Shown one piece after another: positions 17,705 through 26,348 of a stretch of 64,000 nt of DNA. This DNA is from Sphingobacterium oryzagri (GTDB taxonomy: Bacteria; Bacteroidota; Bacteroidia; Sphingobacteriales; Sphingobacteriaceae). The translations under genes and the position numbers were made by a program. The notes below the pieces were generated by a model. The model was not told where the DNA came from, made no database searches, and saw nothing but the letters and a program-made list of their open reading frames with translations. How positions within the stretch are numbered: position 1 is the stretch's first letter; the number at the start of each line of letters is the position of its first letter. The DNA is taken from assembly GCF_028736175.1 (NCBI RefSeq), contig NZ_CP117880.1:868001-932000 (forward strand). Direction: 5' to 3'.

Positions 17705-17836
17705 AAATCGGAAATATTTAAGTGTTTCTACTAATTTACTAAATACCATTCAATTTTTGTACCATGAACATGACAGTACCGGTATAAACATTTATTCTTT
17801 TTTCGTTATTTTTATATTCTAAACAGAAGGGCTTTA

Positions 17837-19873
17837 ATGAAGTTTAATTTAACATCGGAATATAAACCGACAGGTGATCAACCGCAAGCCATCCGCGAGC
17901 TCGTGACAAGTGTAGGACAAGGAGAAAAATATCAGACCTTATTGGGTGTGACTGGTTCGGGAAAGACATTTACTGTTGCTAACCTTATTCAGGAAACGCA
18001 ACGCCCCACGCTTATTTTAAGTCATAATAAAACGCTGGCCGCTCAATTGTATGGCGAATTCAAGCAGTTTTTTCCGGATAATTCGGTGAATTATTTTGTG
18101 TCTTACTACGATTACTACCAGCCGGAAGCCTTTATTGCGTCTTCCAATACCTATATCGAAAAAGATTTAGCGATCAATGAAGAAATCGAGAAGTTACGGT
18201 TGGCAACGACCTCGTCGCTGATGTCTGGTCGGCGCGATATCGTCGTCGTATCGTCGGTATCTTGTATATACGGTATGGGAAATCCCGACGATTTTTCGCG
18301 TTCCATCTTTCGTTTTGCGGTGGGAATGACCATCAGCAGAAATGCTTTTTTGCACCGTTTGGTCGAGATCTTGTACGCACGCACGACCGCCGATTTTAAG
18401 CGAGGAACTTTTCGTGTAAAAGGTGATATCGTCGATATTTACCCTGCTTACTTAGACTTTGCTTTCCGTATTTCTTTTTTTGGGGATGAGATTGATGAAA
18501 TTAGTGAAATCGATCCTGTTTCTGGAAAAACACTTTCCAAGGTGGAAGATATTGCTTTATTTCCAGCGAATCTTTTTGTCACGCCGAAGGATAAGTTTAC
18601 GAAATCTATTTGGGAAATACAGGATGAGTTGGTGCAGCGGAAAACCCAGCTGGAAGGCGAGGGTAAGATGCTGGAGGCCAAACGGCTTGAAGAGCGTGTA
18701 AATTACGATTTGGAAATGATGCGTGAGCTAGGTTACTGCTCGGGTATCGAAAACTATTCGCGCTTTTTTGATGGGAGAAAGCCAGGCATGCGCCCTTTCT
18801 GCTTATTAGATTATTTTCCGGAAGATTATTTATTGGTTATTGATGAAAGCCACGTCACGTTGCCGCAGCTGCGGGCGATGTATGGCGGAGACCGGTCACG
18901 GAAAGTTGCGTTAGTGGAACACGGCTTCCGCTTGCCGGCTGCGTTAGACAACCGGCCGCTCAACTTTCCAGAATTTGAGTCGTTGACCAATCAAACGGTC
19001 TATGTATCGGCTACGCCAGGTGATTATGAGCTGCAGCAAACTGAAGGCGTTGTTGTCGAGCAGGTCATTCGACCAACAGGTTTGCTCGATCCGATTATTG
19101 AAGTACATCCGGCGATTAATCAGGTAGACGATTTTCTGGAAGAGGTGGACAAAACGATTAAAGAAGGCGGCCGTATACTGGCCACGACCTTGACCAAACG
19201 TATGGCAGAAGAATTGACCAAGTATATGACGCGGCTCAATATGAAGGTGCGCTATATCCATTCGGAAATTAAAACGCTGGAGCGGGTGGAGATTTTACGC
19301 GGTTTGCGCCTCGGCGAGTTTGATGTGCTTGTGGGTGTTAACCTCTTGCGAGAAGGTTTGGATCTTCCGGAAGTGACGTTGGTCGCTATTTTGGATGCCG
19401 ATAAGGAAGGATTTTTGCGTTCAGAGCGCTCGTTAATCCAGACGATTGGACGGGCAGCACGTAACGATCGTGGACGCGTAATTATGTATGCTGATCAGAT
19501 GACCGATAGTATGCGAATTACCATTGATGAAACCAACCGTCGACGAGAAAAGCAAATCGCTTACAATGAAAAACATGGTATTATACCGCGAACGGTTGGT
19601 AAAACGCGCGAAGAGATCTTGGAACAAACCTCTGTTGCCGATTTCAAACCGGGCGAAGCTAAAGCTTATGTCGAGCCAGATGCCGCTTCGTTGATCGCAG
19701 CCGATCCGGTGATGGAATATCTAGGCGATAAAGATCTTAGAAAAGCCATAGACAATGTTCGTAAACAGATGGAAAAAGCAGCCAAAGAAATGGACTTTCT
19801 GGGAGCGGCAAAATTGCGAGACGAAATGTTTGCTATGGAAAAGTTATATGAAGATCGATTTGGAAAGCGCTAA
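17837..19873 (+). CDS. uvrB: Excinuclease ABC subunit B
   Basis: 678 residues, the usual UvrB length. It is the damage-verifying helicase-like subunit of nucleotide excision repair, loaded by UvrA and nicked by UvrC. Walker A is TLLGVTGSGKTFTVAN, the beta-hairpin region is FVSYYDYYQPEAF, the DEAD-like box is VIDESHVTLPQ, and motifs V and VI (GVNLLREGLDLPEV, QTIGRAARN) are present. A C-terminal UVR motif (about residues 635-670) contacts UvrC. uvrC is in this window about 16 kb away. It ends in a long shared hairpin. Confidence 0.98.
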   Translation: MKFNLTSEYKPTGDQPQAIRELVTSVGQGEKYQTLLGVTGSGKTFTVANLIQETQRPTLILSHNKTLAAQLYGEFKQFFPDNSVNYFVSYYDYYQPEAFIASSNTYIEKDLAINEEIEKLRLATTSSLMSGRRDIVVVSSVSCIYGMGNPDDFSRSIFRFAVGMTISRNAFLHRLVEILYARTTADFKRGTFRVKGDIVDIYPAYLDFAFRISFFGDEIDEISEIDPVSGKTLSKVEDIALFPANLFVTPKDKFTKSIWEIQDELVQRKTQLEGEGKMLEAKRLEERVNYDLEMMRELGYCSGIENYSRFFDGRKPGMRPFCLLDYFPEDYLLVIDESHVTLPQLRAMYGGDRSRKVALVEHGFRLPAALDNRPLNFPEFESLTNQTVYVSATPGDYELQQTEGVVVEQVIRPTGLLDPIIEVHPAINQVDDFLEEVDKTIKEGGRILATTLTKRMAEELTKYMTRLNMKVRYIHSEIKTLERVEILRGLRLGEFDVLVGVNLLREGLDLPEVTLVAILDADKEGFLRSERSLIQTIGRAARNDRGRVIMYADQMTDSMRITIDETNRRREKQIAYNEKHGIIPRTVGKTREEILEQTSVADFKPGEAKAYVEPDAASLIAADPVMEYLGDKDLRKAIDNVRKQMEKAAKEMDFLGAAKLRDEMFAMEKLYEDRFGKR

Positions 19874-19878
19874 AAACG

Positions 19879-19917
19879 AAAAGAAATAAAGTAGGGTCAT
19901 CCTACTTTATTTCTTTT
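19879..19917. terminator. 17-bp bidirectional terminator shared by uvrB and a lipoprotein gene
   Basis: A perfect 17-bp stem (left arm 19879-19895, right arm 19901-19917, 5-nt loop) has A-rich and T-rich flanks in both directions. The minus-strand lipoprotein stop codon (19907) lies inside the right arm. Confidence 0.9.
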
Positions 19918-20335
19918 CCTCATAAAGCATTTCATCTTGATGGATAAGCGACCAGCAGTGGTCTTCTTGCGCAAGTTTATAGGCTTTGTTGGCATACAGA
20001 TGTGGCGCTACACTATCTAGCAAGATACTGTCATCAGCCTCTTTCAAAAAAAGTTCAGCTTTATGTTTGGTCGAATCGATAACGACAAAAGCAGCGGTTT
20101 CAAAAGTCGTCGTTGTATCGGTAACATTCATCGTTATACCACCTTCCCACGGACGTATGCATTCTTCTTTCACCTTTGACCAGGTATACCCGGCAGATGT
20201 TAGGCAACCATTTTTGTCTTTTACACCGCCAATTTCTGGCAAATTAGATGTCTTATTTTTTGCATTGTCGTTTCGCGCCGGACTTTGACAGGCCGTTATT
20301 GCGGCAACAACGAATAGTAATGTCATGTGTTTCAT
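19907..20335 (-). CDS. Small lipoprotein of unknown function
   Basis: About 142 residues from the ATG at 20335, which places a lipobox (ITAC) after a short hydrophobic stretch (MTLLFVVAAITAC). The mature part has a cysteine-containing motif, NGCLTSAGYTWSKVKEECI, which I have seen in small Bacteroidota envelope proteins but cannot tie to a function. The rest is acidic and ends in EEKK within the terminator stem. An earlier in-frame ATG at 20374 exists but would put non-signal sequence first. It is divergent from proB. Confidence 0.7.
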   Translation of the reverse strand: MKHMTLLFVVAAITACQSPARNDNAKNKTSNLPEIGGVKDKNGCLTSAGYTWSKVKEECIRPWEGGITMNVTDTTTTFETAAFVVIDSTKHKAELFLKEADDSILLDSVAPHLYANKAYKLAQEDHCWSLIHQDEMLYEEKK

Positions 20336-20429
20336 ACCATATGCTTTGCGAAAATAAACCATAAACCGTACCAAAGTGCCTGTTAAAAAACCGACGATAG
20401 TTTATTTTTATCAAAAAGTCTTTTACATT

Positions 20430-20437
20430 TACATTTG
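20430..20437 (+). promoter_or_regulatory. Candidate -7 box (TACATTTG) for proBA
   Basis: TACATTTG matches TAnnTTTG and lies 40 nt before the proB start. The -33 region upstream is only T-rich. Confidence 0.4.
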
Positions 20438-20477
20438 TATAAATAAACCGTGTGTTAGTTGATAAATTTATAAAATA

Positions 20478-21512
20478 ATGAAGAAGCCTGTATTGGTCAT
20501 TAAGTTTGGATCGGCCTCCATAACCACCAAAGATGGAGATATTGACGAGCGCATCGTGCTGGAGATCGCACGGCAAACTGCACAGTTACAGGCTACCTAT
20601 AATATCGTGTTGGTGTCTTCAGGCGCGGTGGCTGCAGGTAAAAAATATTTAACAAATTATGAAGGTACGCTTTCCGAGCGAAAGGCCGCTGCTGCGATTG
20701 GCAATCCTTTACTAGTTGGCACCTACAGCACCTATTTTAAACCTTTTAAAATTGCGCTTGCGCAAAGCCTCTGCGAACGCCAGCATTTTGCAAATAGAGC
20801 GCAGTTTTTACAACTCAAAGATACCTATCAAGAACTTTGGCGCAATAACGTGATCCCGATAGCCAATGAGAATGATGTAGTAAGCAATAAGGAACTAAAA
20901 TTTTCAGATAATGACGAGCTCGCCACGCTGATTGCGGTGGGATTTGGCGCGGAGAAAATCCTCTTTAGTACCTCCGTTCCCGGTGTATTGGATGCAAAAG
21001 GACAAGTCGTCCCTGAAATTCAGGTCATCGATAAAGAAGCGCTGTCGTTAGCCAGAAAAGAGAAATCTGCGGTAGGTTTAGGCGGTATGACGTCTAAGCT
21101 TAATTTCGCACGCCTGGCTAATCAAATGGGAATAGAAGCGGTTATATTCAGTATGCAAACCGAAGACGGCATTTTAAAAGCTATCCGCGGCACGACCGGA
21201 ACGGTATGCAGGCCGCAAACGAAAAAAGTATCCTCGCGAAATAAATGGATGGCTAGCGGTAGTTTAATAAAAGCGTTGGTGCAATTGGATGCTGGAGCTG
21301 TAGAGGCTATCAAAAATCGCAAGAGTTTGTTGGCTGTAGGCATTACGGCCATCAATCAGGGAATGGAGACGGGCGAGGTTTTTCAGGTTGCGGATAGCGA
21401 CGGCGTGGTGTTTGCCGTAGCCAAAGCAAAAATAGACGTTATCGACCTGGCTTCTATCCATAAGAAACGCAATGTCGCTGTGGCGCATGCCGATGATATT
21501 GTTTTGTTATAA
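20478..21512 (+). CDS. proB: Glutamate 5-kinase
   Basis: 344 residues. It phosphorylates glutamate to gamma-glutamyl phosphate, the first step of proline synthesis. The amino-acid-kinase fold is shown by VIKFGSASITTKDG, VLVSSGAVAAG, NENDVVS, DNDELATLIA and GLGGMTSKLNFA. The C-terminal PUA-like part is present (ALVQLDAGAVEAIKNRKSLL onward); the protein is about 20 residues shorter than E. coli ProB. It is first in an operon with proA, 50 nt away. Proline feedback control is expected for the family, not seen. Confidence 0.95.
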   Translation: MKKPVLVIKFGSASITTKDGDIDERIVLEIARQTAQLQATYNIVLVSSGAVAAGKKYLTNYEGTLSERKAAAAIGNPLLVGTYSTYFKPFKIALAQSLCERQHFANRAQFLQLKDTYQELWRNNVIPIANENDVVSNKELKFSDNDELATLIAVGFGAEKILFSTSVPGVLDAKGQVVPEIQVIDKEALSLARKEKSAVGLGGMTSKLNFARLANQMGIEAVIFSMQTEDGILKAIRGTTGTVCRPQTKKVSSRNKWMASGSLIKALVQLDAGAVEAIKNRKSLLAVGITAINQGMETGEVFQVADSDGVVFAVAKAKIDVIDLASIHKKRNVAVAHADDIVLL

Positions 21513-21562
21513 TCAAAGCGTAGCTTGTTGAACATTAGCCGTCGCTACGTAGTACTAAAATC

Positions 21563-22813
21563 ATGAAAGAAGATATAAAAGCAGAACTGGAAGCCGCGGT
21601 GAGGGCTACCTTACCACTAAAGCGTTTAGCAGACCACAGTAAGGTTGCCTTGTTGCATAATATTGCTGCCGGTTTAATCCGAAGTGTAGAAGCTATTGTG
21701 ACGGAAAATAAACGTGATCTGGAACAAATGGAAGAAACGGATCCTCGATTCGATCGGCTGCTTTTAACGCACGATCGCGTATCAGCGCTTGCCGAAAGTG
21801 TGTTGGCCGTAGCCAAGCTTTCAGACCCGACAGGCACGCTGCTCAGCCGTCAGCAGTTAGAAAATGGATTGCTTATCGAAAAGAAAACTGTTCCGCTGGG
21901 CGTGGTGGGCGTAATCTACGAGTCGCGACCAAACGTAACGGTGGATGTAGCGGCGCTATGCCTTCGTTCTGGAAATGTTTGTCTATTGCGTGGCGGAACG
22001 GATGCCTGGCATAGCAATCAGATTTTGGTAGAGGTTATTCAAGCAGCTTTGCTGGACGCTGGCTTAGACAAAGCCATGGTGCAGCTGCTACCTCCAGATC
22101 GTAAGTTTGTAAGCGAATTGTTGACAGCGACCGCTTATGTGGATATCCTGATACCGCGCGGCTCGCAATCGCTTATTAATTTTGTGCGGGAACACGCGAA
22201 AGTTCCGGTTATTGAAACGGGTGCGGGCGTTTGCCATACGTATGTAGAGCAATCTGCCGATTTGGATAAAGCCGCTAAAATTGTTGCCAACGCGAAAATT
22301 TCACGTCCTTCGGTGTGCAACTCTCTAGACACGATTTTGGTGGATGAGGCCGTTGCCGACGATTTTATCCATCGTTTAGTGCCGTATTTTGACGCGTATG
22401 CGGTTGAAGTATTTGCCGATACGAAGGCGTATCAACTGCTGGAAAGCTTTGGTTATGCACATAGCAAGCCGGCTACTACGGCAGATTTTGGTCGGGAGTT
22501 TCTAGCCTTGCAATGTTCGCTAAAGATCGTTTCATCGTTTGATGAAGCGCTCCAGCATATCGCCCGATATTCGTCTAAACATTCGGAATGCATTGTTTCG
22601 CAGAACGCGGAAAAGATATCCGGTTTTATGGAGTCGGTTGATGCTGCTGCGGTGTACGCCAATGCATCCACGCGGTTTACGGATGGCGGCGAATTTGGAT
22701 TAGGTGCAGAGATCGGTATTTCTACACAGAAATTGCACGCGCGAGGCCCGTTTGCGTTAGAGAAATTAGTGACTGAAAAATGGTATATTACCGGCGACGG
22801 ACAAATACGATAA
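21563..22813 (+). CDS. proA: Glutamate-5-semialdehyde dehydrogenase (gamma-glutamyl phosphate reductase)
   Basis: 416 residues, matching the family length. It reduces gamma-glutamyl phosphate to the semialdehyde with NADPH, directly after ProB. Marks include PLGVVGVIYESRPNVTVD, LRSGNVCLLRGGTDA and the catalytic cysteine segment ISRPSVCNSLDTILV, plus the C-terminal ARGPFALEKLVTEKWYI. A small unknown gene begins 3 nt after its stop, so the operon is proB-proA-unknown. Confidence 0.97.
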   Translation: MKEDIKAELEAAVRATLPLKRLADHSKVALLHNIAAGLIRSVEAIVTENKRDLEQMEETDPRFDRLLLTHDRVSALAESVLAVAKLSDPTGTLLSRQQLENGLLIEKKTVPLGVVGVIYESRPNVTVDVAALCLRSGNVCLLRGGTDAWHSNQILVEVIQAALLDAGLDKAMVQLLPPDRKFVSELLTATAYVDILIPRGSQSLINFVREHAKVPVIETGAGVCHTYVEQSADLDKAAKIVANAKISRPSVCNSLDTILVDEAVADDFIHRLVPYFDAYAVEVFADTKAYQLLESFGYAHSKPATTADFGREFLALQCSLKIVSSFDEALQHIARYSSKHSECIVSQNAEKISGFMESVDAAAVYANASTRFTDGGEFGLGAEIGISTQKLHARGPFALEKLVTEKWYITGDGQIR

Positions 22814-22816
22814 GAT

Positions 22817-23224
22817 ATGGGTATACGATACGAGAAAGATACGATTCTGAACTGGATAAATGAAATGGGAAAATTCCTGCGCTTGCTGGTCGATCGCTAT
22901 GAAGCATTTGACGAACCTCTTGATACGTCCATCGTAGAAGAGGGTTACCGCGAATTTTTCAAGAAAGAGCGCGCCTGGTTGTTAGAGCGCAGCACTCCAG
23001 AGTTGCAGACTTATGTTGACGAAGAGCTGCAGGTTGAGCAAATCAGACCATTAGCGTTACTGTTTCTTCGCGATGCAGTTTTACTGCCAGCAGGAAAGGA
23101 ACAGCAGCAATTGCTCCAGAAGTCTAAGTTTTTGTTTGGTCATGCATCAAGCAGATTAAATAGTTTTTCATTTGAAGATTACGAACATCTGGCGCTTATC
23201 GATAAGCTACTTATACTCAAATAG
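22817..23224 (+). CDS. Unknown protein cotranscribed with proBA
   Basis: 135 residues, helical and acidic with no signal peptide or membrane segment. I do not recognise the family. It starts 3 nt after proA stops, so it is almost certainly translated from the proBA message. The C-terminal half (KEQQQLLQKSKFLFGHASS...) looks like a helical bundle of the type seen in small Bacteroidota proteins of unknown role. Its last four codons form one arm of a perfect hairpin shared with the convergent acyl-CoA dehydrogenase gene. Confidence 0.75.
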   Translation: MGIRYEKDTILNWINEMGKFLRLLVDRYEAFDEPLDTSIVEEGYREFFKKERAWLLERSTPELQTYVDEELQVEQIRPLALLFLRDAVLLPAGKEQQQLLQKSKFLFGHASSRLNSFSFEDYEHLALIDKLLILK

Positions 23225-23251
23225 GGGAAAAACATTCCCCTATTTGAGTAT
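23213..23251. terminator. Perfect 17-bp palindrome forming the 3' ends of two converging genes
   Basis: ATACTCAAATAGGGGAA (23213-23229) and its exact complement (23235-23251) enclose a 5-nt loop. Both genes end inside it: the plus-strand gene with Ile-Leu-Lys-stop and the minus-strand gene with Ile-Leu-Lys-stop. It probably terminates or protects transcripts from both directions, although neither side has a long T-run. Confidence 0.8.
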
Positions 23252-24376
23252 ATCGCGCGCAATGACTAAGCGCTGTATCTCTGACGTACCCTCATAGATT
23301 TGCGTGATTTTCGCATCGCGCATCATGCGCTCTACATGATATTCTTTGACGTAGCCATATCCACCATGTATCTGTACCGCTTCAACGGTCGTTTTCATGG
23401 CCACTTCCGACGCAAGTAGTTTGGCCATGGCAGCTTCTTTTGCAAAAGGTTTACCTTGATCTTTCAGCCAGGCTGCTTTATAAGTAAGCATGCGTGCGGC
23501 TTCTATTTCCACTTCCATATCGGCGAGTTTAAACTGTATAGCTTGATGCTCACTGATAGGTTTGCCAAAGGTTTTGCGCTCCTTCGCATACGCCAAAGCC
23601 AGCTGATAAGCGCCGGCAGCTATCCCTAAAGCTTGGGCAGCAATACCGATACGGCCACCATCCAACGTTTTCATGGCAAACTTAAATCCAAAGCCGTCTT
23701 CACCGATTCGGTTTTCTTTAGGCACCTTCACATCGTTGAACGATAAGGAATGCGTATCCGAGCTGCGAATGCCGAGCTTATTTTCTTTCGGACCAACCGT
23801 AAATCCCGGCATGCCCTTTTCGATAATCAATACGTTGATACCGCGGTGCTGTTTTTCCGGATGAGTTTGCGCGATGACGAGATAAATATCCGCATTTCCA
23901 CCATTCGTTATCCAGTTTTTGATGCCGTTTACCAAATAATGGTCGCCTTTGTCTTCTGCCGTGCTGTGCTGTGATGTAGCGTCAGACCCCGCTTCTGGTT
24001 CGGATAATGCAAAGGCGCCCAATTTTTTTCCAGAAGCCAGTGGTTTGAGGTATTTTTCTTTCTGCGCTTCCGTACCAAATTCCTGAAGACCATAAAGCAC
24101 CAGGGAATTGTGTGCCGACATAATGACACCAGCCGAAGCATCTACCTTGGAAAGTTCTTCAATAGCAATGGCGTAAGCCAATGTATCCATACCTGCACCG
24201 CCGTAGGCCTCGCTGACCATCATGCCCATAAAACCTAGCTCACCCATTTGCTGTACCTGCTCAAATGGAAATTTGGCCTGTTCATCGCGCTCGATAACAC
24301 CTTCGAGTAATGATTTGGCAAACTCGCGCGCACTTTCGCGCAGTAGTTTGTGTTCTTCGCTCAATTCAAAATACAT
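23240..24376 (-). CDS. Acyl-CoA dehydrogenase
   Basis: 378 residues, the usual size for short/medium-chain FAD acyl-CoA dehydrogenases. It oxidises acyl-CoA to enoyl-CoA and passes electrons to electron-transfer flavoprotein. Family motifs include [37 protein letters not shown] and the C-terminal [19 protein letters not shown], in which the Glu of YEGTSEIQ is the catalytic base in butyryl-CoA dehydrogenase types. Chain length cannot be told. It is divergent from the peroxiredoxin gene. Confidence 0.93.
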   Translation of the reverse strand: MYFELSEEHKLLRESAREFAKSLLEGVIERDEQAKFPFEQVQQMGELGFMGMMVSEAYGGAGMDTLAYAIAIEELSKVDASAGVIMSAHNSLVLYGLQEFGTEAQKEKYLKPLASGKKLGAFALSEPEAGSDATSQHSTAEDKGDHYLVNGIKNWITNGGNADIYLVIAQTHPEKQHRGINVLIIEKGMPGFTVGPKENKLGIRSSDTHSLSFNDVKVPKENRIGEDGFGFKFAMKTLDGGRIGIAAQALGIAAGAYQLALAYAKERKTFGKPISEHQAIQFKLADMEVEIEAARMLTYKAAWLKDQGKPFAKEAAMAKLLASEVAMKTTVEAVQIHGGYGYVKEYHVERMMRDAKITQIYEGTSEIQRLVIARDILK

Positions 24377-24399
24377 AATCGATCTATCTAGTTGCTAAC

Positions 24400-24407
24400 C
24401 AAATATA
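24400..24407 (-). promoter_or_regulatory. -7 box (TATATTTG) for the acyl-CoA dehydrogenase gene
   Basis: On the minus strand TATATTTG matches TAnnTTTG, 24 nt upstream of the start codon. A T-rich tract sits where the -33 element would be. Confidence 0.45.
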
Positions 24408-24483
24408 CAGAAAAAAATAATATGCTAGCATAGTAATATTTCGGTAATGTTTTCGAAGCAATGCGAACTATCTTGTCGAAAAC

Positions 24484-24513
24484 TTTGAAAAGTAAAATAA
24501 TCTACTAAATTTG
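24484..24513 (+). promoter_or_regulatory. Bacteroidota-type promoter for the peroxiredoxin gene
   Basis: TTTG (24484-24487), an 18-nt spacer, then TAAATTTG (24506-24513). The spacing and both boxes match the consensus. The start codon is 37 nt downstream of the -7 box. Confidence 0.65.
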
Positions 24514-24550
24514 TAGATTAAAGGATTAACATTATAAAAACAAAAAAGAT

Positions 24551-25186
24551 ATGAGCTTAAGACTAGGAGATACCGCGCCGAATTTTCAGGCAGAAACATC
24601 AATAGGGCCTATTGATTTTTATGAATATATTGATGGTGGTTGGGCCGTTCTTTATTCGCACCCATCAGACTATACCCCAGTTTGTACGACCGAGTTGGGG
24701 CGCACAGCGCAATTAAAAGGTGAGTTTGAAAAGCGTAACGTCAAAGTGTTAGCCTTAAGTGTTGACGCGGTGGAAGACCATTTGGAATGGATCAAAGATA
24801 TTAACGAAACACAACATACCTCGGTAGAGTTTCCAATTATTGCCGATCAGGATCGCAAGGTAGCGGAGCTGTACGATATGATTCACCCGAATGCATCAGC
24901 AACAACGACCGTTCGCTCGGTATTTGTCATCGGACCAGACAAAAAAGTTAAGTTAACGCTAACTTACCCGGCATCAACCGGTAGAAATTTTAACGAGATT
25001 TTGCGTGTGATTGACTCTTTACAATTGACCGATCAGTATTCGGTGGCGACACCGGCTGATTGGGTTGATGGCCAGGACGTGATTGTTACTTCCGCGATCA
25101 AGACAGAGGATATTCCTGCTAAGTTTCCAAAGGGATATACAGAGATCAAACCTTATTTGCGCGTGACCCCGCAGCCGAATAAGTAA
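24551..25186 (+). CDS. 1-Cys peroxiredoxin (Prx6 type)
   Basis: 211 residues. It reduces peroxides through the peroxidatic Cys45 in the motif HPSDYTPVCTTELG. The long C-terminal arm (to about residue 205, with FPKGYTEIKPYLR) and lack of a clear resolving cysteine are typical of the Prx6/1-Cys group. It is cytoplasmic. It has its own promoter and a bidirectional terminator, so it is monocistronic. No OxyR-like site was recognised. Confidence 0.93.
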   Translation: MSLRLGDTAPNFQAETSIGPIDFYEYIDGGWAVLYSHPSDYTPVCTTELGRTAQLKGEFEKRNVKVLALSVDAVEDHLEWIKDINETQHTSVEFPIIADQDRKVAELYDMIHPNASATTTVRSVFVIGPDKKVKLTLTYPASTGRNFNEILRVIDSLQLTDQYSVATPADWVDGQDVIVTSAIKTEDIPAKFPKGYTEIKPYLRVTPQPNK

Positions 25187-25202
25187 GCGAAGAATAAAAC
25201 AC

Positions 25203-25235
25203 AAAAAAAGCCTGAAGAAATTTCAGGCTTTTTTT
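25203..25235. terminator. Bidirectional terminator between the peroxiredoxin and protease genes
   Basis: AAAAAAAGCCTGAA and TTCAGGCTTTTTTT form a perfect stem with a 5-nt loop; A- and T-runs allow use from both sides. Confidence 0.92.
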
Positions 25236-25238
25236 ATG

Positions 25239-26333
25239 TTAGTAAACTTTAACAAGGTATATATAATCTTGTAGTCTTTTTATCTGATCTGTGCGTGGTA
25301 GGCTGTTCAATAGGTTTCGATTGCCGAGCACAATATTTCCGCGCAACGAGTCGGCAGGTATGCTGTACAAGGTTTCCATTAGCGCTTTTGTTTTGATCGC
25401 AAAAGCAGCGCCATCAAGACCTTTTTGTTTACCGCTAATGATGCCGATAACATTTCCATCTTTATCTAACACCGGTCCGCCGCTATTTCCCGGGTTTACC
25501 GGAATCGAGATTTGGTAGGCAAGTGTATCGCCAGCGTATCCTGTAGAAGAACTTAAGTAGCCCTGTCCGTAAACGGCTTCATCTCGAGGGAAACCGATCG
25601 TGTAAATATCTTCTCCGAGATCAGAATCTTGTTTCTTAAAGGTATAGGGTATACTTTTTACGGATCTGAACGTCGAATCATTGATGTGTAAGATGGCTAA
25701 ATCTTTTTCCGGATTGGTAAATATGATATCGGCTTTAAAAGATTGTCCTTTATGGTTTTGCAGATGTACCGAGTCCGCTCCCGTGATCACGTGGTAGTTG
25801 GTTACCACATAACCATCACGCGTAATCATAAACCCTGTAGCGCCAAAATGCATCGCTTCGCTGTTATCCTTATCGCTCTTGATGTTCTTGATCTCCGCAT
25901 TATGAGCGTTGACGTTGCGTTTCACATTGTTCATATCACGGCGCAAAGCACTGTAATCTGTTGTTGTCTTTTTAAGATTGGCATAATAGCCCGTTAGCCA
26001 TAGCGTAGAAAATACCGAAACGATGGCAATAGCTGCCGCCATGGCCACATTTAGTTTTAGCTTATTCCATAAACGCAAAACTTTGGTAGGCCGTTCCGCC
26101 TCGTTTTCCAAAAAGTAATGTTCAGCTGTGTAGCTTAAATTTTTCTTGAAATTTATCCGGGCGTCAGTTTTATTAAAATCCGATAGAAAATTTTTGTGTT
26201 GCGCAAACTGTTCGGCATGTTGCGGCTGTTCGGCACAGTAGGCTTCAAACCTCGCACGCTCCTCGTCGGAAAGCTCTCCGCGAAGATAGGAATCAGCCCA
26301 TGCTATAAATTCTTGTTGACTTAAGCCCTTCAT
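25239..26333 (-). CDS. Anti-sigma-like membrane protein fused to an HtrA-like serine protease
   Basis: 364 residues in an unusual order. Residues 1-60 resemble the cytoplasmic N-terminus of FecR/anti-sigma proteins (SYLRGELSDEERARFEAYC). One transmembrane helix follows (about 94-116), then a short coiled-coil-like linker (about 125-155) and a trypsin-like S1C domain with His181 (VTNYHV), Asp211 (EKDLAIL) and Ser284 (NPGNSGGP). No PDZ domain is visible. The protease would face the periplasm. An ECF sigma gene ends 15 nt upstream in the same operon, so this protein probably senses envelope stress and controls that sigma factor. The regulatory link is inference. Confidence 0.85.
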   Translation of the reverse strand: MKGLSQQEFIAWADSYLRGELSDEERARFEAYCAEQPQHAEQFAQHKNFLSDFNKTDARINFKKNLSYTAEHYFLENEAERPTKVLRLWNKLKLNVAMAAAIAIVSVFSTLWLTGYYANLKKTTTDYSALRRDMNNVKRNVNAHNAEIKNIKSDKDNSEAMHFGATGFMITRDGYVVTNYHVITGADSVHLQNHKGQSFKADIIFTNPEKDLAILHINDSTFRSVKSIPYTFKKQDSDLGEDIYTIGFPRDEAVYGQGYLSSSTGYAGDTLAYQISIPVNPGNSGGPVLDKDGNVIGIISGKQKGLDGAAFAIKTKALMETLYSIPADSLRGNIVLGNRNLLNSLPRTDQIKRLQDYIYLVKVY

Positions 26334-26348
26334 GACTATTTTACTAAA

